A DNA stretch of 46,396 nucleotides from Xylanibacter ruminicola (GTDB taxonomy: Bacteria > Bacteroidota > Bacteroidia > Bacteroidales > Bacteroidaceae). The stretch lies in assembly GCA_015060625.1 (NCBI GenBank), contig SUYC01000023.1, positions 1 through 46,396 of the forward strand, given 5' to 3'. The stretch's first letter is position 1; each line of letters starts with the position of its first letter. A program made the position numbers and the translations under genes. Positions 33,839-42,350 of this stretch are shown piece after piece. A model generated the notes under the pieces. It ran no database searches, had not been told where the DNA came from, and was given only the letters and a program-made list of their open reading frames with translations.

Positions 33839-36800
33839 TTAGAACTTAATGCTTGCACCAACGACGAATGTACGGGCTGAAGGATACAGACCTACGTCGA
33901 TACCACGTGCCCAAGAGTCCTTACCACCTGATGAACCAACTTCTGGGTCAACACCAGTGTAACCGGTGAAGGTGTAAAGGTTCTGAGCCTGTACATAGAG
34001 ACGGAGCTGGCTGAAAGGAGAATTCTTCCACAGCTTGTTGAAGTTGTAACCCAGGGTAACGTTCTGGATCTTGAAGTAGTCGGCATTCTGCATGTAGCGA
34101 GTAGATACCCACTGGTCGGCAATCTGACCAACGGTCAGACGAGGATACTTGTTGCTGGTACCCTCACCATGCCAACGGTCGAAAGCATCAACAGTATAGC
34201 TATTGTACTGGTTGGCCAGCAGAGCGGTGCGATAGCACTGCATCACCTGCATACCGAAAGCACCAGAACCTGTGATACCAAAGTCGAAGCCCTTCCATTC
34301 GCAACCCAGGCTAACACCAAGAGTTACATCGGGATGAGGATTACCAATCTCATGGCGGTCTTTATCATAGTCGATTACACCGTCGTTATCAAAGTCGTCC
34401 CAGATGGGGTCGCCAGGAACAGCGCCATCAAGCACTGCCTTACCAGAAGCCTTAGCATTATCTATCTGCTGCTGATTCTGCCAGATGCCGCTATACGACA
34501 TACCATAGAAGTAACCAATAGCATGACCCTCCTGAACGCGAGATACGTATGAAGAGTTCTCGAACAGAGCCTTGGTCTGACCATTAATCAAGCCCTGGTC
34601 GTTAGCAATACGAGTCACCTTATTCTTATTGGTAGCCACATTCAGGTTAGCATGATAGCTGAAATCCTTAGTTACCTGATCACGCCAAGAGAGAGCAACC
34701 TCGAAACCGGTATTCTTCACATCACCACCATTAATCATGGCCGGCTCTTCGTAACCAAGCACCTCGTTCATAGGGGCCTGAAGCAACCAGTCCTTAGTCT
34801 TCTTAACATACCAGTCGAAGTTCAAACCAAGCTTACCACTGATGAAGCGTGCATCGAGACCAACGTTGATCTGCTCAGAAGTCTCCCATGTTACATCGGG
34901 GTTAGGTGCATTCTTAGCATAAGCACCAGTCTGATAGATATTGCTATCAACGGTACCAGTCAAATCGCTTGAGAACTTGTAACCATAGTCGGCATAATCC
35001 GTTGGCGAGAAGGCAATGTTTGAGAGATAGTAGAAGTTACTGATGTTACAGTTACCGTTCTGACCCCAAGAAGCACGAAGTTTCAAGAAATCGAGCCAAG
35101 AAGCAGACTTCTCCATAAACTTCTCGTTGGTAATCACCCAACCAGCCGAGAATGAGGGGAAGTAACCCCAGCGCTTGCCACGGGCGAAGTTTGAAGAACC
35201 ATCGGCACGGATAATGGCAGTGGCCATATACTTCTCGTCGTAGTTCCAGTTCATACGTCCGAAGAACGAAGCAATGCTACCCTGTGTGGGGTTGTCGTAA
35301 CCACCATGACCAGTCATATACTGAGTCTCGTAGTTAGCAGGAATATTGAAATCCCAGCCATTACGAACCAGTGAGTTCAGATTCTCCTCACTAACAGTAA
35401 AGCTCATGTTCATGCCAGTGCTCCAGTTAGAGCGCTCGATTGACTGTCCAACGAGTACATCGATACTGTGCTTACCCAACTTTGGCAGAGCATACGAAAG
35501 TGTATTCTCCAAAGTAAAGCTGCTGCTCTCATACTCACCCATGTTCATACCATAGTTGGCACTTGAGCTGGTAGAGCTGGCGCTGTAAGGCAGAGAGATG
35601 CTACGGTTGTTGCTGGCGCTGAAACCGGTATTGAACTGTCCGCGATACTTCAGGTTTTTAATTGGTTCGATAATCCAATAGAAAGTAGCACCCACGCCAA
35701 AGTCACGATTCTGGTTAATAGAATTGAAACCGCCATTCAGGAAGTGGTTCAATGGGTTATTATAAATCATGGTGCTATAGCCAGCGCCATTTTTCTTATA
35801 AGAAGCCAGATTACCATTAGCATCGTATGGATCTACCAGAGGCGAAGCGATATAAGCAGCCTGCATGATGTTCCAGTAACCATTGCTCTCAGCCAAGTCG
35901 TGGCTTCTGTGATACCAGTAGCTGACGTTCTCACCGATGGTAATCACAGAATGGTCCTTGGCCTTGAGCAGGATGTGCTCAGAGTTGATACGACCACCAT
36001 AGCGCTTGTAGTCAGATGACAGATCAGCGCCACCCATGATACCCTGGTTAGAACTGTAGTTCAAGCTCATAGAGAACTTTGAATTCTCAGAACCACCTGT
36101 CAGTGTGACAGCATGACTGAACTGCAAAGCATTCTTGTTCTCGTAAGCCTTAAACCAGTCGGTTCCTTCCCAACCCTGGTTCACTCTGTCGAGAACCTGC
36201 TGAGGAACGAGACTTGACCAGTTGGTAGATGTTCCGTAAGTATTAAAGTTGGTTTCGTTGATCAGCTGCATATACTGCTGGGCATTCACGGTGCCAGGCA
36301 CTTTGTATGCATTCGACCATCCAACATATCCGTCATACTGAACCTGAATCTTACCGGCTTTACCCTGCTTGGTTGTTACCAGGATTACACCGTTAGCAGC
36401 ACGTGCACCATAGATGGCAGCCGAAGCAGCATCCTTCAGCACGTCGATACTCTCGATATCGTTAGGGTTCAAACCATTCAAACCATCATCAGCAGTACCA
36501 GCATTGATACCATCGATGATCAGCAATGGTGAAGAAGTACCGATGGTACCGACACCACGGATGTTTACCTTGAATCCCTTACCAGGCTGAGAAGAACTCT
36601 GGGTAATCTGTACACCAGGCGTACTCGACTGCATGGCTGTAAGTGCATTGGTTGTATTCAGTTTGGCGATATCCTCACCCTTAACCTGAACGGTAGCACC
36701 GGTAACCAACTTTTTCTTCTGAGTACCGTAACCAACTACTACCACCTCATCCAGCTGAGCATTGTCTTCCTTCAGGGTGATGCTGAAGTTCGACTGGTTG

Positions 36801-37102
36801 CCCACCTTGATTTCCTGTGTCTCATAACCGATGTACGAGATGACAATTGTTGCACCAGGTGACACTGAGAGAGAGAAGTTTCCGTCGAAATCGGTAATAA
36901 CGCCATTACCTGACTTACCTTTTTCAACTACGCTAGCTCCGATAACGGGGCCTGATGCATCGACTACAGTACCTGTAATCTTCTTCGTTGCCTGCTGGAT
37001 TTCCTGAGGAGCTCCGGCGGCATAGGCATTTGAAGAGTAACCAAGACCTAAGCAGGCCATAGTACCCATCAGCAGCGCTGTCTTTCTAAAATTTCGATTC
37101 AT
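33839..37102 (-). CDS. susC: SusC/RagA-family TonB-dependent transporter
   Basis: A 1087-residue outer-membrane transporter. The signal peptide (1-28) is followed by a carboxypeptidase-regulatory-like domain (about 40-112, with GTVVDASGPVIGASVVEKG and SYIGYETQEI) and the SusC signature LDEVVVVGYGTQKK. The plug domain (about 125-245) contains VNIRGVGTIG, PLLIIDG and DVLKDAASAAIYGARAANG. The rest is the 22-strand barrel ending in an aromatic-terminated strand (…VGASIKF). It imports oligosaccharides with TonB energy. It is the first gene of the operon and has a long 5' leader of about 215 nt. Confidence 0.96.
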   Translation of the reverse strand: MNRNFRKTALLMGTMACLGLGYSSNAYAAGAPQEIQQATKKITGTVVDASGPVIGASVVEKGKSGNGVITDFDGNFSLSVSPGATIVISYIGYETQEIKVGNQSNFSITLKEDNAQLDEVVVVGYGTQKKKLVTGATVQVKGEDIAKLNTTNALTAMQSSTPGVQITQSSSQPGKGFKVNIRGVGTIGTSSPLLIIDGINAGTADDGLNGLNPNDIESIDVLKDAASAAIYGARAANGVILVTTKQGKAGKIQVQYDGYVGWSNAYKVPGTVNAQQYMQLINETNFNTYGTSTNWSSLVPQQVLDRVNQGWEGTDWFKAYENKNALQFSHAVTLTGGSENSKFSMSLNYSSNQGIMGGADLSSDYKRYGGRINSEHILLKAKDHSVITIGENVSYWYHRSHDLAESNGYWNIMQAAYIASPLVDPYDANGNLASYKKNGAGYSTMIYNNPLNHFLNGGFNSINQNRDFGVGATFYWIIEPIKNLKYRGQFNTGFSASNNRSISLPYSASSTSSSANYGMNMGEYESSSFTLENTLSYALPKLGKHSIDVLVGQSIERSNWSTGMNMSFTVSEENLNSLVRNGWDFNIPANYETQYMTGHGGYDNPTQGSIASFFGRMNWNYDEKYMATAIIRADGSSNFARGKRWGYFPSFSAGWVITNEKFMEKSASWLDFLKLRASWGQNGNCNISNFYYLSNIAFSPTDYADYGYKFSSDLTGTVDSNIYQTGAYAKNAPNPDVTWETSEQINVGLDARFISGKLGLNFDWYVKKTKDWLLQAPMNEVLGYEEPAMINGGDVKNTGFEVALSWRDQVTKDFSYHANLNVATNKNKVTRIANDQGLINGQTKALFENSSYVSRVQEGHAIGYFYGMSYSGIWQNQQQIDNAKASGKAVLDGAVPGDPIWDDFDNDGVIDYDKDRHEIGNPHPDVTLGVSLGCEWKGFDFGITGSGAFGMQVMQCYRTALLANQYNSYTVDAFDRWHGEGTSNKYPRLTVGQIADQWVSTRYMQNADYFKIQNVTLGYNFNKLWKNSPFSQLRLYVQAQNLYTFTGYTGVDPEVGSSGGKDSWARGIDVGLYPSARTFVVGASIKF

Positions 37103-37196
37103 ACTTAAGTTTTAAACTATAGAAAATTGGTTTGTAATGATGTCTTAGTTTGATAGAGTAAGTAATACTATTTAGAGATATACTTCCACCAGCTGA

Positions 37197-37227
37197 CCGC
37201 TCACCTATATATATAATAGGTACGCGG
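37197..37227 (-). other. Hairpin in the susC mRNA leader
   Basis: CCGC (37197-37200) and ACCTAT (37203-37208) pair with ATAGGT (37216-37221) and GCGG (37224-37227), with a 2x2 internal loop. It lies inside the predicted 5' untranslated leader of susC. Confidence 0.5.
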
Positions 37228-37324
37228 AGACTCAATAGTTAAGACGAATTGTTTCGGGTCATAAGTTTCTTACCTTTAAGTTTTATTCAGCTACAGTTTT
37301 AATCTGGATATACCAAATCGTTGG

Positions 37325-37354
37325 CAAATTTACGCAATAATTAAGAATTATCAA
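37325..37354 (-). promoter_or_regulatory. susC operon promoter
   Basis: On the minus strand a TTG (37354-37352) and a -7 TAAATTTG (37332-37325) are 19 bp apart. Transcription near 37318 would leave a leader of about 215 nt before susC. Confidence 0.6.
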
Positions 37355-37488
37355 TATTTTTACTTGCCAAATTCTGATACTTTTTTGCTTAAAATATGTT
37401 TTAAGCTATTAAAATACAAAAAAAGAGCAAAAAAAGCATACTATAGTGTAGCAAATACACCTACATAATTGAAGTTTTCCTTATCTCA

Positions 37489-37567
37489 CTGACGACCCAA
37501 ACTTTGTGGGTTCAGTGCTCTTTGCCATGACTCGTTTTTGCAAATGATAATGCTTTTTTGTCGTCAG
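37489..37567. other. Widely spaced 8-bp inverted repeat upstream of GH5
   Basis: CTGACGAC (37489-37496) and GTCGTCAG (37560-37567) are exact complements 63 bp apart. A small CCCA/TGGG hairpin lies inside, and a T-rich run precedes the right arm. It could be a regulator site pair or a small structured RNA; chance is not excluded. Confidence 0.4.
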
Positions 37568-37589
37568 TTCAGAATAGCCACCTCATTCA

Positions 37590-37620
37590 TTTGGTGATTC
37601 AAAAATAATATGTAATTTTG
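37590..37620 (+). promoter_or_regulatory. Promoter of the GH5-GH31 operon
   Basis: A -33 TTTG (37590-37593) and a -7 TAATTTTG (37613-37620) are 19 bp apart, 30 bp before the GH5 ATG. Confidence 0.75.
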
Positions 37621-37650
37621 CAGCAATAAAACGACATCAACAATCTTAAT

Positions 37651-39408
37651 ATGAACAAAAAATTTACTACTGCACTCATCTTCATGGCATCGCTGTTTGG
37701 TTTGCAGATTCAAGCACAAGAGTTTGAGACTGCAACAGAAGCTGTTAAGAACATGGGCGTGGGCTGGAACTTAGGCAATACCCTTGAGGCCAACAGTCAG
37801 ACCTACCACGATTTTACCAAAGATAACTACTGGGGACAGCAGGGACTGGAATCAGAAACCTGTTGGGGTCAGAGCAAAGCCAAGCCCGAGCTCATCAAGA
37901 TGATGAAGGATGCCGGTTTTGGTGCCATCCGTGTGCCTGTGACCTGGTATAACCACATGGATAAAGACGGTAAGGTGAATGCAGAATGGATGAAACGCGT
38001 CCACGAGGTGGTGGATTATGTCATCAACCAAGGCCTGTACTGTATCGTTAACGTGCACCACGACACTGGAGCCGATAGCGACAGTTTTAAGTCGTGGATC
38101 AAAGCCGACGAAGCTAACTACTCCCAGAACAAAGCCAGATACGAGAACCTGTGGCAACAGATAGCCGAGGAGTTTAAGGACTACGACGAACATCTGCTGT
38201 TTGAGAGCTACAACGAGATGCTCGACAAACTAAATTCATGGTGCTTTGCCTCGTTTGCTTCGACCAACAAATACGACGCAGCAGTAGCCACATCAGCCTA
38301 CAATGCCATCAACAGCTATGCCCAGAGCTTTGTGACCACTGTTCGCAACACAGGCGGCAATAACACCACCCGCAATCTGGTGGTCAACACCTATGGCGCC
38401 TGCAATGGCTACGACACCTGGAACACCCATCTGAAGGACCCGCTAACCAACCTGACCATCCCCGAGGGTGAAACCAATCACATAGCCGTACAGATACATG
38501 CCTACCCCAGCATAGAAAAAGGTATCAATGGCTATAAGAGTTTAGTGGACGATATGTATAGCGCACTTAACACAAACTTTGTATCGAAAGGTATTCCTGT
38601 GATCATTGGTGAATGGGGAACCAGTAATGTAGATAAAGGCACTGGCAAGACCGACTATGACGTACGTAGGGATGCCATGTTTGAGTTTGTTGACTATTGG
38701 GTAAAGAGCGCCAAGGACCTTGGCATGGCCACCTTCTATTGGATGGGTTTGTCAGACGGTGCTTATCGCGAAATACCAGCCTTTAACCAGGCCGATTTGG
38801 CGGAACGCATCGTAAAGGCCTATCATGGCGACAACTACCATGGCGAGTATCCAACGGCAACCATTGAACACATTGTTAAATACACCAGCGATTGGGCAGA
38901 AGCTTTTCTGTATGGCGACTGGAGCGACAACACCATCAAAGTAAGCGATTACAAAAGTATCAGCGTAGAACTGGATAAAGCCTATGGCGATAAGCTGCAG
39001 ATAAAGGTATATGGCGACAAGAACGGCAAGGACAAAGATGGCAACATACAATACAAGACGCAAGAAGCAAAGGTTTCATCGAACTCCAGCACCACAACCG
39101 TTACATTCAATGCCTCAGCGTTAGGTACCAACATCTACCGCATTACACTCCAAACACTTGGTGGCAAACAATCGGTAAGAGTAAAAAGTGCCAAGCTGAT
39201 TAAAACCGATGGAACCGAGATGGCAGGAAACGTTGCTGTGGGGTGGGGATGCGAGGTAACAGGCGAGGCCATCAAATCAACATCAGGCATCTGCACGATT
39301 AACACAGTCAACACCAACGACCGCATCTACAACCTGCAGGGGCAGCAGATAGCCCAGCCACAAAGGGGAATCTACATCCAGAACGGGAAAAAATATTTTA
39401 CCAAATAA
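37651..39408 (+). CDS. GH5 family endoglucanase with C-terminal binding and sorting regions
   Basis: A 585-residue secreted enzyme. The signal peptide is residues 1-22. The GH5 barrel covers about 25-400, starting with the GWNLGNTLEA motif typical of subfamily GH5_4. Glu189 in FESYNEM is the acid/base and Glu321 in IIGEWG the nucleophile. GH5_4 members cut xyloglucan and other beta-1,4-glucans. Residues about 410-530 look like a beta-sandwich carbohydrate-binding module. The end, with IYNLQGQQIAQPQRGIYIQNGKKYFTK-type spacing (about 558-585), resembles the short T9SS/Prevotella C-terminal sorting tail, so surface delivery is likely. First gene of the operon with GH31. Confidence 0.9.
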   Translation: MNKKFTTALIFMASLFGLQIQAQEFETATEAVKNMGVGWNLGNTLEANSQTYHDFTKDNYWGQQGLESETCWGQSKAKPELIKMMKDAGFGAIRVPVTWYNHMDKDGKVNAEWMKRVHEVVDYVINQGLYCIVNVHHDTGADSDSFKSWIKADEANYSQNKARYENLWQQIAEEFKDYDEHLLFESYNEMLDKLNSWCFASFASTNKYDAAVATSAYNAINSYAQSFVTTVRNTGGNNTTRNLVVNTYGACNGYDTWNTHLKDPLTNLTIPEGETNHIAVQIHAYPSIEKGINGYKSLVDDMYSALNTNFVSKGIPVIIGEWGTSNVDKGTGKTDYDVRRDAMFEFVDYWVKSAKDLGMATFYWMGLSDGAYREIPAFNQADLAERIVKAYHGDNYHGEYPTATIEHIVKYTSDWAEAFLYGDWSDNTIKVSDYKSISVELDKAYGDKLQIKVYGDKNGKDKDGNIQYKTQEAKVSSNSSTTTVTFNASALGTNIYRITLQTLGGKQSVRVKSAKLIKTDGTEMAGNVAVGWGCEVTGEAIKSTSGICTINTVNTNDRIYNLQGQQIAQPQRGIYIQNGKKYFTK

Positions 39409-39417
39409 CCATTAACG

Positions 39418-41676
39418 ATGAAACGTATATTATTAATGATGTGTGCGGCGTGTACGCTACACGCCTCGGCACAAATCCAAACCAACGCAGGGGTTCAGTA
39501 CCTGCAGTGCATGCAAAAAGACATGTCGGCTGATTTCTACGACCTGTCGAACACCTATTTCTTTGCCGACTCATTAGTGAGTTTCAACGCTGCCAAAGGC
39601 GAGGGGTTGGTGCAGTGGAAACGCTACAGGATGTCGCCACGACAGGCATTCAACCTGAACGGCTATTGGCCAGTACGCATGCAGATGCTCGATTTTCCTG
39701 ATGCGGCCTACGACAACGACCCCAATCTGAAGCTAAAGATTGAGTTTATCACGCCCCGAACAGCACGCATCCGCATGTTTACTTCGCCTGTGGAGCCTCA
39801 GAACAGCGACCAGGATGACGTGATGTTTTGCGACGGCTTTAAGGCCAGAGGAGCAGGCGCCATGTGGAAGGCATCGCAAACAGCCGATGCCATCAGCTAC
39901 CAGTCACCCTACGGTAGTATCGAGATAAAGCCATATCCTTGGCGACTGGTGATTAAGGATGCTCACGGTAAGGTGCTGACACAGACGCGCCACATCATCG
40001 ATAACGATTCGTCGCAGGTAAAACTACAGCCTTTCTCGTTTATCAAACGAGGCAGCGACAACAGTCGCAGCATCAACCCGGTACTGACATTAGCACCCGG
40101 CGAGCGCATCTATGGTTGCGGCGAGTCGTTCACATCGTTAAACAAAGTGGGACAGAAGGTGCATCTGAGTGTGACCGACCCACAGGGACCTGAGACCGAC
40201 GGACAGTATAAGCCCGTGCCCTTCTTCTTTTCAAATCGCGGCTATGGCATCTTTATGCACACCTCAGCACCAGTCACCTGCGACTTCGGAGCTTCGTATA
40301 TCGGAGCCGACCGCTTGTTTATGGCCGATGAACAGATGGACTTCTTCGTGTTCTTTGGCGAGCCGAAGGATATCCTTTACGAATATACCGAGATTACCGG
40401 CAAGTCGCCCCTCCCCCCACTGTGGAGTTTCGGCACCTGGATGAGTCGCATCACCTATTTCTCACAAGAAGAAGGCTTGGAGATAGCCCGTCAGCTACGA
40501 GCCAACCGCATCCCTGCCGATGTGATACATTTTGATACGGGATGGTTTGGCACCGACTGGCAGTGCGACTACCAGTTTGCCAAGGACCGTTTCAAAGACC
40601 CCGTAAAGATGCTGAAGCAGTTGGCAAAGGACGGCTTCCACACCTGCTTGTGGCAATTACCCTACTTCACCCCGAAAAACCGTTTCTTCAATGAGATCAT
40701 CGACGAGGGCCTCCATGTCAAAAATGCCACTGGCGGCATGCCTGTCGAGGATGCCATCCTCGACTTCTCTAACCCAGAGACCGTCAACTGGTATCAGCAG
40801 AAGATAGAAGGACTGATGAAACAAGGCGTCTCCACCATCAAGTGCGACTTTGGCGAAGCAGCTCCCTACAATGGTTTCTATCATAGCGGCAAGGGCGGAC
40901 TCTACGAGCACAACCTCTATCCTCTGCGCTATAACAAAGCCCTTTGGGAGGTGGTAGAGCGCAATCATCCAGGCGAAGGCATCATCTGGGCACGTTCGGC
41001 ATGGGCAGGCAGTCAGCGCTATGCCCTGCACTGGGGTGGCGATGCCGCCACCACCAACACCGGTATGCTGGGCGACCTGCGAGGCGGACTGAGTTTCGGA
41101 CTGAGTGGTTTCTCGTTCTGGAGTCACGATATGGGTGGGTTTGTGACGGCCTCGCCCGAGGATATCTATCGCCGTTGGTTGCCCTTCGGTTTCCTGAGCA
41201 GTCACACCCGTGCCCACGGTGCCCCTCCCACCGAGCCATGGCTCATCTCCGAGTCGTTTACCGATGCCTTCCGTACATGTGCTGAGATGAAATATCAGCT
41301 GATGCCATACGTCTGGGAGCAGGCCAAGGAGTGCTCTAAGTTAGGACTGCCCATGGTACGTGCCCTACTGGTAGAGTTTCCTCACGATCAGGGTGCCTGG
41401 TATGTAGAGGATGAGTATATGTTCGGTTCGAAGATGCTGGTAGCCCCCCTGTTAGAGAGTGGCAACAGCCGCAACGTCTATCTGCCAAAGGGCAAGTGGA
41501 TCGACTACCAGACAGGAAAGGTTTACGAGAGCGGCTATCAGACCATCGAAGCAGGCAAGATACCCTGCATCATCCTGGTCAAGGATGGCAGTGTGATACC
41601 CCACGCCCCACTGGCTCAGCGCACCGACCAGATAGACTGGAACGCTATATATAATAAGGTATATAAGGCGAATTAA
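39418..41676 (+). CDS. GH31 family alpha-glycosidase, probable alpha-xylosidase
   Basis: A 752-residue secreted enzyme (signal peptide 1-19, HASAQ). After an N-terminal beta-sandwich, the GH31 barrel contains the nucleophile Asp477 in KCDFGEAAP and the acid/base Asp542 in WGGDAATT, plus FDTGWFGTDW and SFWSHDMGGF. The KxDFGE form is common in alpha-xylosidases, which remove xylose branches from xyloglucan oligosaccharides; alpha-glucosidase activity is the alternative. The start lies 9 bp after the GH5 stop, so the two are co-transcribed. Combined with GH5 and GH9, it makes xyloglucan the leading candidate substrate. Confidence 0.9.
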   Translation: MKRILLMMCAACTLHASAQIQTNAGVQYLQCMQKDMSADFYDLSNTYFFADSLVSFNAAKGEGLVQWKRYRMSPRQAFNLNGYWPVRMQMLDFPDAAYDNDPNLKLKIEFITPRTARIRMFTSPVEPQNSDQDDVMFCDGFKARGAGAMWKASQTADAISYQSPYGSIEIKPYPWRLVIKDAHGKVLTQTRHIIDNDSSQVKLQPFSFIKRGSDNSRSINPVLTLAPGERIYGCGESFTSLNKVGQKVHLSVTDPQGPETDGQYKPVPFFFSNRGYGIFMHTSAPVTCDFGASYIGADRLFMADEQMDFFVFFGEPKDILYEYTEITGKSPLPPLWSFGTWMSRITYFSQEEGLEIARQLRANRIPADVIHFDTGWFGTDWQCDYQFAKDRFKDPVKMLKQLAKDGFHTCLWQLPYFTPKNRFFNEIIDEGLHVKNATGGMPVEDAILDFSNPETVNWYQQKIEGLMKQGVSTIKCDFGEAAPYNGFYHSGKGGLYEHNLYPLRYNKALWEVVERNHPGEGIIWARSAWAGSQRYALHWGGDAATTNTGMLGDLRGGLSFGLSGFSFWSHDMGGFVTASPEDIYRRWLPFGFLSSHTRAHGAPPTEPWLISESFTDAFRTCAEMKYQLMPYVWEQAKECSKLGLPMVRALLVEFPHDQGAWYVEDEYMFGSKMLVAPLLESGNSRNVYLPKGKWIDYQTGKVYESGYQTIEAGKIPCIILVKDGSVIPHAPLAQRTDQIDWNAIYNKVYKAN

Positions 41677-42350
41677 CGGATACGGTGCTTGGTGATGATT
41701 TCACCGTCGTAGGAGTTGATGCTGATTCTAACGGAGTCGGCATCAATTCTGTTTGTAGGGATACTCATGTACACCTTGGTAGAATAATATTCTGGCACGT
41801 TACCCTGGTCGTGATACAGGATCAGATGGCGGGTGTGTTTGCCATCGGCATGCTTCACCAGTGTATCGCTGACAATGGCCAGACTCTGGACAGCAGTCGA
41901 ATCATCGCTCACGCCCGTCTTGAGCATCAAGCTCATATTCAGATATTTGCCCGTCTTGCTCATCCACGTGCTTTCAAACTTTACGGGGTCGGTCAATAAG
42001 GGTTTATTGAGATCTTTTAAGAGTGTGATCGAAGCACATGGCACCTGGCCCATCGAAACCACCTCGGCCTGATTTTCCACCTTATTATAATATAGCATAC
42101 AGCGATAGGTGGTATCGGCCTTCATAATCCATTTGGCTTCGTAGGGTTTAACAAGCGGCAACTCATCACCGTCGTCAGTCACTATCTTCGTCACCTGCTG
42201 GTTGCTGTTCACAACAGCCTCGGCAAAGTCGCCTCGCAACCAAGAGTACTGTCCCTCACCTTTATCGTAGGCATCTTGCGAGCATGAGATGAAGAGGAAG
42301 GAGGAAAGAGGAAGGAGGAAGGACGATACTATGCTAAGTAACTTTCTCAT
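41673..42350 (-). CDS. NigD-like lipoprotein
   Basis: A 225-residue lipoprotein (Cys23 in LFISCSQ). The body is beta-rich, with TDDGDELPL (about residues 59-67) in an OB-like N-terminal part and a C-terminal beta-sandwich ending RISINSYDGEIITKHRIR, consistent with the Bacteroidota NigD-like family. The function is unknown. The signal peptide, SSFLLPLSSFLF, is encoded by a tandem TTCCTC word. The start overlaps the acyltransferase stop by 4 bp, and the stop overlaps the GH31 stop by 4 bp from the opposite strand, with no room for a terminator. Confidence 0.65.
   Translation of the reverse strand: MRKLLSIVSSFLLPLSSFLFISCSQDAYDKGEGQYSWLRGDFAEAVVNSNQQVTKIVTDDGDELPLVKPYEAKWIMKADTTYRCMLYYNKVENQAEVVSMGQVPCASITLLKDLNKPLLTDPVKFESTWMSKTGKYLNMSLMLKTGVSDDSTAVQSLAIVSDTLVKHADGKHTRHLILYHDQGNVPEYYSTKVYMSIPTNRIDADSVRISINSYDGEIITKHRIR
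42291..42323 (-). repeat. TTCCTC word repeat coding the NigD-like signal peptide
   Basis: On the minus strand TCCTTCCTC-type words recur over 33 bp and encode most of the hydrophobic core of the signal peptide. On the + strand the same stretch is purine-only (GAGGAAG words). Confidence 0.7.

Larger units (their letters stand above)
37103..37650. other. 548-bp divergent intergenic region of the glycan locus
   Basis: No gene is supported here. It contains the susC promoter and long leader (minus), the GH5 promoter (plus), a leader hairpin at 37197-37227, and a widely spaced inverted repeat at 37489-37567. The AT-rich middle (about 37330-37480) has homopolymer runs but no clear site. A locus regulator probably binds here; none is encoded in the window. 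Confidence 0.7.

Noticed and set aside
37350..37480. Small gene in the susC-GH5 gap
   Set aside because: The stretch is AT-rich with stop codons in all frames and no reading frame of useful length.
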